Made by a program: the position numbers and the translations under genes. Below, piece after piece: positions 46,301-55,900 of a stretch of DNA of 64,000 nt. This stretch comes from Gigaspora rosea (taxonomy: Eukaryota > Glomeromycota > Glomeromycetes > Diversisporales > Gigasporaceae): assembly GCA_003550325.1 (NCBI GenBank), contig QKWP01001272.1, positions 4,455 through 68,454 on the forward strand, given 5' to 3'. The stretch's first letter is position 1. Each line of letters begins with the position of its first letter. Under the pieces are notes generated by a model. The model was not told the DNA's origin, made no database searches, and saw only the letters and a program-made list of their open reading frames with translations.

Positions 46301-47332
46301 AACTCCAATTCCATTTTGATACCAATATCCAACATTACATGTTCCATAAGCGACACCCATCTCAGCCGATTTTTGATAATAAATAAATGCCTTATGTTTA
46401 TCCTTTTCGACTCCAATTCCTTCATCATAACAACAACCAACATTAAATGTTCCAGCAGCGTTCCCCATCTCAGCAGATTTTTGATAATAAATAAATGCCT
46501 TATGTTCATCCTTTTCAACTCCAATTCCTTTATCATAACAACAACCAACATTAAATATTCCACCAGCGTTCCCCATCTCAGCAGATTTTTGATAATAGAA
46601 GAATGCCTTATGTTCATCCTTTTCAACTCCAATTCCTTTATCATAACAAAAACCAACATTAAATGTTCCACAAGCGATACCCATCTCAGCAGATTTTTGA
46701 TAATAAATAAATGCCCTATGTTCATCCTTTTCAACTCCAATTCCTTTACCATAACAACAACCAACATTAAATGTTCCAGTTTTGTTCCCCATCTCAGCAG
46801 ATTTTTGAAAATAAAAGAATGCTTTACGCTTATCCTTTTCAATTCCGATTCCGTTATCATAACAATGTCCAAGTGCAAGTATTCCGTCAACGATTCCCAT
46901 CTCAGCAGATTTTTGATAATAAAAGAAAGCCTTATGTTCATCCTTTTCAACTCCAATTCCACCATCATAACAAACTCCAACATTATATATTCCATTAGCG
47001 TCCCCCATTTCAGCAGATTTTTGATAATAAAAGAATGCCTTATGTTCATCCTTTTCAACTCCAATTCCATTACGATAACAAAATCCAACATTACAAGTTC
47101 CTTTAACGTGCCCCATCTCAGCAGATTTTTGATAATAAAAGAATGCCTTATTTTCATCCTTTTCAACTCCAATTCCATATTGATAACAACATCCAACATT
47201 ATATGTTCCTGTAGCATCCCCCATAGCAGATTTTTGATAGTAATCAAATGCCTTGCGTTCATTCTTTTCAACCCCTATGCCGTTTTGATAATTCCATCCG
47301 AGTTTGCGAAGTTCAGTGCCTGTCTGGCTCAT
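43314..47332 (-). pseudogene. Sel1-repeat protein kinase, minus-strand gene with three frame lesions
   Basis: Starts MSQTGTELRKLGW (47332) and runs into about 27 Sel1-like units of 36 aa (AEMG..G.YNVG.CY..GIGVEKDEHKAF.YYQKS). A protein kinase domain follows (about 44320-43560): glycine loop GKGGFATVF, lysine in VALKVI, HRDLHSGN, DLGL in place of DFG, VAPEVL, and the tail motif HPNDMYTSK. Sel1 repeats form alpha-alpha solenoids for protein binding; the kinase is TKL-like. Lesions: a 5-nt deletion at about 46125 with an immediate TAA, a 1-nt deletion at 45975, and a shift near 43565 that removes the native C-tail (43532-43314). The first two add up to 6 nt. The kinase domain has no intron, unlike the gene at 52963. 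It is either a recent pseudogene, an assembly error in a repeat, or two separate products. Confidence 0.8.
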
Positions 47333-47350
47333 GTTAAATGTGTGTATCAA

Positions 47351-48891
47351 AAAAATTTTTTATTTATATATTTTTATAGTTTGCAGTTACTCGTTTATTA
47401 ACAAAAAAAATCAAACTTTATTCTTTCTATGGATTTCTTTTTTTTCCTAGTTTAATTTTTCATTTAATTAACTAATAATTCTAGTAGAAATAATAATCCG
47501 TGAAAATCTAAGTCTAAATAAACTAATATGTTCAAGTAAATTTTTGTCTATCGTTAATATGTATTATATACAGCATATGTATACGAATAAATTATTTGTA
47601 AATTCTAAAACATAATTTTAATTAATACATAACTGATAATCTGTTATGTTTTTCATGTGTTATCGTTACGAAATAATCATGTTTACTCGAATTCAAACTC
47701 AGCCGACAACTCCCTACCAATCATGATCATAAATTGTCGGATAACACCATTATTCATTTGTCCGGTTGAACCAATTTACCGTTATTCAAAAATAATGTAT
47801 ACTTACACGAATCCAAAATAATATTTATTGCTTCACAAAATTGGATTCTTTTTTTTTAATGGTAAAAATTACGGACTAAACTTATAAGCTTTAATCAAAA
47901 AGACTATTAAAAATTTATCAACAAAGTCGAGCTTATAAAATTCCTTTAATAAGGCACTTTTAATACTATATAGTTATAATAGTTTAATAGTGCGATTATT
48001 GAGTCAATGAATAACGTATTTCGTTGAATTTTCTGACAAATTAGAAATATTCATTTGTACAATACATATTCAACATCTGATATTTATTATCCATTTTGTC
48101 CACTTTTGTCCACATTACTTGGAAATATCTAAATGTTTCTTCTAAATGTGCTCTCGTGACAATATATTTTGTGCTATCAAGCATCTGTCTCAATGTGATT
48201 GGCTAGTTATATAGTTATTGAAATCGTGCACAAGTGCTACGGTTAAACTTAGCCAATTAGCACAATTCTATGATTATCTTTAATTCGATTGCTTCAACAT
48301 TACTCAGCATCGACTTTCTTTATAATTAATTGAAGGTTTTCTAACTATAAAATTGGCAATCTATTAAAGTCAATTGGCTTCTCAAAATAAAACCTAAGTC
48401 TACTTTTCAATTTTCAAATTTTTCTTGCCTTCATAAGTTATAGCTATAATATTTTCTATATTTCTTTATTTTAAATAAAATTATAGCCTGCAATTTCAGT
48501 CATTTGAAGTTACACTTGATTCTTGAAACTAGGAAAGAAAAGGGTAAATATATATGACTATAAATATTATAAAATAAAGTAATATCGCACAAAATAATAA
48601 TGTGTTTAAACTTATGTAATTGATCTTTGGGATGACGGTCTCGAAAAGTTTTGGTTTGATCTTTCTATGCTGCTTACTAATTAAATAAATATTTGCAACT
48701 TTGCAGTAACTACAAGCGGCTTTTAAGAAATATAAATATATAAATGAAAATTACAATAGCGCATCTAATATTGAATTAATTATTACATGATCAATTTATT
48801 CAACATATTCAAGAAGAATATATGTATTTATAAATTATCCCTTCAACTGTTTTGCCTGGAATTTATTATTGCGCTTTGCAAAAATGTGTGA
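47351..48891. other. Upstream region of the minus-strand kinase gene
   Basis: No gene. 47695-47790 is a diverged copy of one arm of the foldback at 62311-62674 (shared CTCCCTACCAATCATGATC and ACCGTTATTC). The rest is AT-rich and unassigned; it presumably contains the promoter. Confidence 0.45.
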
Positions 48892-48899
48892 CCTCTACA

Positions 48900-49014
48900 T
48901 AGGGTTGTTAATGGAGCACTCCAGTCAATAATAAAACATATAACCCACTCCGGAGCACTCCAGAAGCGGGTTATATGTTTTATTAGTGTCTGGAGTACTC
49001 CATTAACAACCCTA
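48900..49014. mobile_element. 115-bp hAT-like MITE, perfect 8-bp duplication
   Basis: Starts TAGGGTTGTTAATGGAGCAC; the right end is its reverse complement with one change. CCTCTACA is duplicated at 48892-48899 and 49015-49022. The whole element is close to a single hairpin (AACCCACTCCGGAG in the loop area). Confidence 0.92.
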
Positions 49015-49271
49015 CCTCTACAGATCATGATGTCATGTAAAATCACGGGAAATCAGGCGATTTAGAGAATTTTACTGATTTCCAATAAAGATGCTGATGT
49101 CAAAATTACGTATCAATATAAAATATAGCATGCCTCCTGCGTATAGTAAAGGCTTGAAGTGGCGTATTATTTATCTACATTATGATGGCAATTCATTATG
49201 TTATTAATAAGAAACTATTACACCGAGAGCACAAGGAAAAAACTAACGTTTCTCTTGTACTTAGTGAGTAA

Positions 49272-49475
49272 TTATAAAGTGCTATTTTTTTGACGAACAT
49301 AATCTATTTGCTCTTTCACCCAATTAGGATTAAATAATCGTACTCTATGTGGCGCATCAGATAAGTTGCAATTACATATGTTTTGCTGTAAGTCAATTCC
49401 ACAATACAAGCATTTTTGACAACTAAAACATGTTCCTCTGCGATATTTTAGCTTTGTTTCTTGAACGTCAGCCAT
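49272..49475 (-). CDS. 67-aa cysteine-rich small protein, hypothetical
   Basis: Starts MADVQETKLKYRRG (the upstream frame has no other ATG), then CFSCQKCLYCG and ICNC, seven cysteines in about 20 residues, and a polar tail ending VRQKNSTL. The C-x2-C-x2-C-x2-C spacing suggests a small zinc-binding fold, as seen in short N-terminal modules of some expanded kinase families in these fungi (inference). It may be a complete small protein or an isolated first exon of a lost kinase gene. It lies between the two divergent Sel1 kinases. Confidence 0.45.
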   Translation of the reverse strand: MADVQETKLKYRRGTCFSCQKCLYCGIDLQQNICNCNLSDAPHRVRLFNPNWVKEQIDYVRQKNSTL

Positions 49476-50608
49476 TATAACCAAGTATTAAAGGAATATT
49501 TATGTAAAAAGATGTTTGTCGGAAAAAACAAATATCAAAATATATAACTTTTGGGAATGACGTATTTTTATATATATGATAGCTGATCGAAACTATGATT
49601 GAAAGCATAATTTAATATATAAATTTAAATTTGAATTTTTTATTAAGAATCACAGAGATTTTCACCGTGAAAATCACAGGGTCACACTTTTTTGCAAAAC
49701 GCTATAATTATACTATTTGAAATTACGTGAATCAAAATCTAATTTATATTGATGTGAAGTTAAACTTCACATTGCCAATATATTGATTTTCCTTATATCT
49801 TTTGAACTCCATAATCAATATTATAATTAATTTTAAGAATCTTAAACCATATCAGGATAAACAAGGTCTCACCAACATTTAAAAAAAATTAAAATCAGAA
49901 ATTTTTCCGCCATCATCACGTGAAAACACAGGGTCACACTTTTTGCAAAGCGCTATAATAGTTTTAAAAAGGACTTTTTTGTGGCCAAATTTTCGCGATT
50001 ACAATCACCATCGTTAAGACGCTACAATGTCGTTTATTAAGCACAATTGTTTTTATTCAAGAAATATCAGAAGTTAAAGTTTGATCTTACAGATTGAACC
50101 TCTTATAATAGACTTTACATCATATTATTGTTCTATTACGCAGATATTACTAATTACGATTTACCCTAAATCTATCGGATATTATTAAATTCATATAAAA
50201 ATCGATCTTTTAAATATTTTAAAATGTATCAACTTATTATCTAGACGTTAAATCGCCTGGAATTTTTCACTAGTTATTTATATAAAGCCAAAGAATAAGG
50301 CTATGTTTTCATTTTTTTTTTTTTTATTAATATGTGGGTTCTAAGCATTCGCCTTATTAATTAGGACGAAAAAATTATCTTAAAAATATAATAGAAATAT
50401 AATTAGAACTTTAGTGAAAATTCGAACATAGCAATTTTGAAACAGTTCTGACGAACTGTTTTCAATTAAAAAAAAATTGGAAAAATAAGTGCAATATTTG
50501 TATGATACTTTTAGAATCTTGCACTTTGCTTTATAATAAATAATAATAAATTTACATTCGATTAATTATCTTAATTTCTTTGATAAAAATCTGATCATAG
50601 TAAATTGA
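49476..50608. other. AT-rich intergenic stretch
   Basis: The phrase CAGGGTCACACTTTTT-TGCAAA followed by CGCTATAAT occurs twice (about 49678 and 49930), pointing to an old local duplication. No gene is seen. Confidence 0.4.
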
Positions 50609-50770
50609 TCAATGTTGCTGACATAGTTTTGATTGATTAATCCGTGTGACACCCCAATGGACGTCACTAAATTCTGAGTATTCGAACCTTTCTATTTCTT
50701 CCAATGAAAATTTTCGATATTTAACTCGTAACAACTTAACAAGTTTTTCTCGAATCTTGCATGGTTTCAC
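50609..50770 (-). pseudogene. Coding-like fragment, 53 codons, unknown
   Basis: Minus-strand frame with CKIREKLVKLLRVKYRKFS, EEIERFEYSEFSDVHWG and a tail ending KLCQQH then TGA. Composition is clearly coding-like compared with the surrounding AT-rich DNA. It has no ATG and a stop just upstream, so it is an exon or a relic. Not recognised. Confidence 0.35.
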
Positions 50771-51189
50771 TCAACACTTAGGTATTGTTTAACTCAAAGT
50801 TAAAGTGTCATTTTATTTCGAAATATTCCAGATAGAACCGCAAATATTTATGTGCTACATATGCTACATATTATGATTTATTCTAAACATTCATTTCTTC
50901 ATATTTTAACTTTGATTTAATTTTATCATTCGAATAAAAAATCTTTTGTAATACAGTAATGACAGGAGTCGAGCAAAAGGAAATATCATGTATAGTATCT
51001 TTCAATAAAAACCTGAATACATATAGAATATTTTAACGTTTTTTTTAGTGCTAGAATGTTCGGAACAACTAGGAAAAAGTGAAAAGGTTTGATTATTCGT
51101 GAAGTATAGAAAATTTGCGATTGTATTTTCAGCTGTTTTTGAAGGTAGAAATATGCATTAAAAAGTCTAAATAATAACTTGCAAATTGA

Positions 51190-51350
51190 TATTAAAGCGA
51201 TAGAGCGAATTAAACGTGAGGTAACATGGCATCATTATATATTGAGATCCTTAACGTTAATATTCAAAAATAATTTAGATTGAAATTCTCACGATATTGA
51301 GCACGAAAATATCGTCAAACTTTACGGAATTTCAAGAGGCATGATGAAAA
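51190..51350 (+). pseudogene. Relic of a protein kinase domain
   Basis: At about 51300-51345 the frame reads HDIEHENIVKLYGISRG, the typical segment between helix C and strand beta-4 of TKL/Tyr-like kinases. Slightly upstream (51190-51222) IKAIERIKREV followed by GTAACATGG looks like the helix C exon with a donor, and the intervening 70 bp end in AATAATTTAG. A TGA soon follows, and no catalytic loop is found nearby. The wording differs from both Sel1 kinases in the window (which have CEIGY..F), so it comes from another kinase gene. Confidence 0.55.
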
Positions 51351-51603
51351 TCTGAAATTGAAAATTAAAGTATTAAAAATTGCAAAATTTAATTTTACCT
51401 TGTTACGTAGTTTTATGCTGGTATTGCAATTGGCTAATAGTAGAATATTTAGAAAAAGCAGTAGGAAAATATTTATAAAATTTTATGGTATGAACTCATC
51501 CAAATTCCAATGGAATTACTACTGACATATGTGTATGTCAATTTCGTTAGAAAAATAAAAATTGACACAAAATAACTTCAACCCTTGAATGCATTTTTTT
51601 TCG

Positions 51604-51922
51604 TCTTAAAACTGTTTGTTAGAATTTCGTCTTCAATAAATTTTAAATGCATAATATAATGAAAAACAAATTAAACAAGGTTATGCATTGATTCTAATAA
51701 ACCCTTTAATCCTTTATATACATTTAAAAATTCATCAATTAAGGGTGTTCTCAAGTATCAACCGAGATACATTTCATAGTGATCGAAATAGTGCACAAGC
51801 ATTATGATGCAATTTTAACTACTGTTATAACACCTTGGGATGAATGGCGATATTATTGAGATATACTCAAGCATTACTATTATTGTGATTTTTTAATAAT
51901 TTTAGTGATGCTCAATTGCAAC
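51604..51922 (+). repeat. Upstream segment duplicated at 63286-63596
   Basis: AAACTGTTTGTTAGAATTTC through ATACTCAAGCATTACTATTA is repeated with a few changes 11.7 kb downstream. Here it lies about 1 kb upstream of the plus-strand Sel1 kinase; at the other place it is joined directly to Sel1 repeats. Confidence 0.88.
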
Positions 51923-51971
51923 GATAGATCAAAAAAATGATTCAATCACTGCTTGAGGATTCTAAATAATT

Positions 51972-52198
51972 GTGGGGGATTATGCTGAAAATGGATTATG
52001 CTGAAAATTTGGGGTCTCTATTTAAACCTATAATACCTACTAAAACCCACATATACTCTTTTATTAATAAAACTACACCCTAACCCTAACCTAACTATAA
52101 AAAAAGGACCACAAAAAAGGCCCTAAAAAAATTTACAATTTCATAATAAAATATGAAAAATTTTCATCATAATCCATTTTCAGCATAATCCCCAACAC
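51972..52198. mobile_element. MITE with telomere-like core, 227 bp
   Basis: Starts GTGGGGGATTATGCTGAAAA; the right end reads CAGCATAATCCCCAACAC. TAATT flanks it at 51967-51971 and 52199-52203. The core ACCCACATATACTCTTTTA then TTAATAA and CCCTAACCCTAACC matches 42952-43173, although the terminal repeats have drifted. Confidence 0.72.
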
Positions 52199-52455
52199 TA
52201 ATTATAAAATTGGAAAAATAATATATTTTAGAATTATTATTCTGCAAGCTTTTTTTTTTGATAAATATCCGCGAAATGACACGAAGCCAGTGAGTGTATT
52301 CTTTAATTAAATAGGATTCGACGTTATCTAGCAACCTACAGGGGAAAAAGGATTAACTTAGGTTAACCTAGGTCTTCTAACAAATCACGATTTGCTTAAT
52401 AATTATTAAAACGTTTTCTATTAAGGTTTGTCCAATTCATCAAAAAACATAATGA

Positions 52456-52776
52456 CCTAAGTACCGTATAATAACCGAATGTGCTCGAAATATATTAGTG
52501 TTTGGAGATTCATCAGCTGCAATTATCGCATTAAATCTGCTTTCTCATCAAGTAGTTCTAGAAAATCGTATAAAGCATGAAGAAAGCATTATTACCAATT
52601 TTAACTGTGATATTATATAAGAGAATGAATCAGAGTTTTGAGTTATCTTTGTAATTGATGCAAATCATTACAATAATAGTGAAAGTTTAACGAGAATCAG
52701 ACATAACTATCGTCAAGTAGGTATCGGGGTTGACGATTTCTATCTATTAAAAAAAAAAAGCTTTCAGATAAAATAA
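52456..52776 (+). pseudogene. Decayed gene fragment with two in-frame stops
   Basis: A single frame of about 105 codons is coding-like throughout but carries TAA at 52618 and TGA at 52639. Readable parts are ARNILVFGDSSAAIIALNLL, VVLENRIKHEESIITNF, VIFVIDANHYNNSESL and YRQVGIGVDDFYLL. The first phrase resembles the start of a nucleotide-binding fold, but I cannot assign a family. It ends about 190 bp before the start codon of the Sel1 kinase gene. Confidence 0.5.
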
Positions 52777-52962
52777 AAATTACAATCGTACTTATTATTT
52801 TTGTATAAAAATAAATACTATCTTTTCCTATGCTTAAACCCCTAATTTATCGAGAAGTGTTACAATGTAATGCAGTAATTGCATCAATATATATATATAT
52901 ATATTTATATTAAATGTATACATAACTTTAACGCTGCCTTGTTCACACTTTCTTGCGTCAGA

Positions 52963-55900
52963 ATGTCAAATTACAATAACCTATTTGTAAAGCAGTCAGA
53001 AAAAGTCGACAGTTCATCGGATATAACTCAAATAGCAAACAATTTTATCCAATTGAATTTAGATGATAAAAGCTTACAGGATTCTTCACAGGATTTTCTA
53101 AATAAAATTGTTGATGAAATGTGTAATCTTTATAATGAAGAAAGGTCGAAAGACAAAACTTTTCGTTCAATTCTTGATACGTTAGAACAATTTCTAATAA
53201 AGAAGAACCCAAATCCAAATAATATTATCATTTTTTGCTTAAATGATGAAACAAATCCTATAATTCAATTCGTTCTTGCAAGTTGCTATTATTATGGCCA
53301 ATGGGTTGAAAAAGATGAACATAAGGCATTCATTTATTATCAAAAATCTGCAGAGATGGGTGACGTCAATGGAACACATAATGTTGGATATTGTTATCTG
53401 AATGGAATTGGAGTTGAAAAGGATGAGCATAAGGCATTCGAATATTACCAGAAATCTGCAGAGATGGGTAATGCCATTGCGATGAATAATGTTGGATGTT
53501 GTTATGATGAAGGAATTGGAGTTGAAAAAGATGAGCATAAGGCATTCGAATATTACCGTAAGTCTGCGGAAATGGGTAATGCCATTGCGATGAATTATAT
53601 TGGATATTGTTATGATAAAGGAATTAGAGTTAAAAAGAATGAGCATAAGGCATTCGAATATTACCAGAAATCTGCGGAGATGGGTAATACTTTTGCGATG
53701 AATTATGTTAGAAATTGCTATTATAAACGAATTGGAGTTGAAAAGGATGAGCAGCATAAGGCATTCGAAAATTATCAGAAATCTGCGAAGATGGGTAATG
53801 CCTTTGCGATGAATAAAGTTGGAAATTGTTATTATAAAGGAATTGGAGTTGAAAAGGATGAGCATAAGGAATTCGAATATTACCAGAAATCTGCGGAGAT
53901 GGGTAATGCCTTTGCGATGATTAATGTTGGAAATTGCTATTATAAAGGAAGTGGAGTTGAAAAGGATGAGCATAAGGCATTCGAATATTACCAGAAATCT
54001 GCGGAGATGGGAAATGCCAGTGCGATAGATGACCTTAAAAAATATGAACATAAAGCATTCGAATATTACCAGAAATCTGCAGAGATGGGTGACGCCAATG
54101 GAACAAATGGTGTTGGATATTGTTATCAGAATGGAATTGGAGTTGAAAAAGATGAGCATAAGGCATTCATTTATTATCAAAAATCTGCGGCGATGGGTAA
54201 TGCCATTGCGATGAATAATGTTGGAAATTGTTATTATAAAGGAATTGGAGCTGAAAAGGATGAACATAAAGCATTCGAATATTACCAGAAATCTGCGGAG
54301 ATGGGTAATGCCATTGCGATGAATAATGTTGGAAATTGCTATTATAAAGGAATTGGAGTTGAAAAGGATGAGCATAAGGCATTCGAATATTACCAGAAAT
54401 CTGCGGAGATGGGATATGCCATTGCGATAGGTAACCTTGAAAAATATGAACATAAAGCATTCGAATATTACCAGAAATCTGCGGAGATGGGTAATGCCAT
54501 TGCGATGAATAATGTTGGAAATTGCTATTATAAAGGAATTGGAGTTGAAAAGGATGAGCATAAGGCATTCGAATATTACCAGAAATCTGCGGAGATGGGA
54601 TATGCCATTGCGATAGGTAACCTTGAAAAATATGAACATAAAGCATTCGAATATTACCAGAAATCTGCGGAGATGGGTAATGCCATTGCGATGAATAATG
54701 TTGGAAATTGCTATTATAAAGGAATTGGAGTTGAAAAGGATGAGCATAAGGCATTCGAATATTACCAGAAATCTGCGGAGATGGGATATGCCATTGCGAT
54801 AGGTAACCTTGAAAAATATGAACATAAAGCATTCGAATATTACCAGAAATCTGCGGAGATGGGTAATGCCATTGCGATGAATAATGTTGGAAATTGCTAT
54901 TATAAAGGAATTGGAGTTGAAAAGGATGAGCATAAGGCATTCGAATATTACCAGAAATCTGCGGAGATGGGATATGCCATTGCGATAGGTAACCTTGAAA
55001 AAGATGAACATAAAGCATTCGAATATTACCAGAAATCTGCGGAGATGGGTAATGCCATTGCGATGAATAATGTTGGAAATTGCTATTATAAAGGAATTGG
55101 AGTTGAAAAGGATGAGCATAAGGCATTCGAATATTACCAGAAATCTGCGGAGATGGGATATGCCATTGCGATAGGTAACCTTGAAAAATATGAACATAAA
55201 GCATTCGAATATTACCAGAAATCTGCAGAGATGGGTAATGCCTTTGCGATGAATAATGTTGGAAATTGCTATTATAAAGGAATTGGAGTTGAAAAGGATG
55301 AGCATAAGGCATTCGAATATTACCAGAAATCTGCGGAGATGGGATATGCCATTGCGATAGGTAACCTTGAAAAAGATCGAAATGAAATAGGAGTTGAAAA
55401 ATATGAACATAAAGCATTCGAATATTACCAGAAATCTGCGGAGATGGGTAATGCCATTGCGATGAATAATGTTGGAAATTGCTATTATAAAGGAATTGGA
55501 GTTGAAAAGGATGAGCATAAGGCATTCGAATATTACCAGAAATCTGCGGAGATGGGATATGCCATTGCGATAGGTAACCTTGAAAAAGATCGAAATGAAA
55601 TAGGAGTTGAAAAATATGAACATAAAGCATTCGAATATTACCAGAAATCTGCGGAGATGGGTAATGCCATTGCGATGAATAATGTTGGAAATTGCTATTA
55701 TAAAGGAAGTGGAGTTGAAAAGGATGAGCATAAGGCATTCGAATATTACCAGAAATCTGCGGAGATGGGAAATGCCAGTGCGATAGATGACCTTAAAAAA
55801 TATGAACATAAAGCATTCGAATATTACCAGAAATCTGCAGAGATGGGTGACGCCAATGGAACAAATGGTGTTGGATATTGTTATCAGAATGGAATTGGAG

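Noticed and set aside
45070-47401. Long plus- and minus-strand frames (421, 376, 348 codons) overlapping the minus-strand Sel1 gene
   Set aside because: The same shadow effect of the 108-bp Sel1 repeat; only the frame with AEMG..GIGVEKDEHKAF is real, apart from the short bridge between the two lesions.
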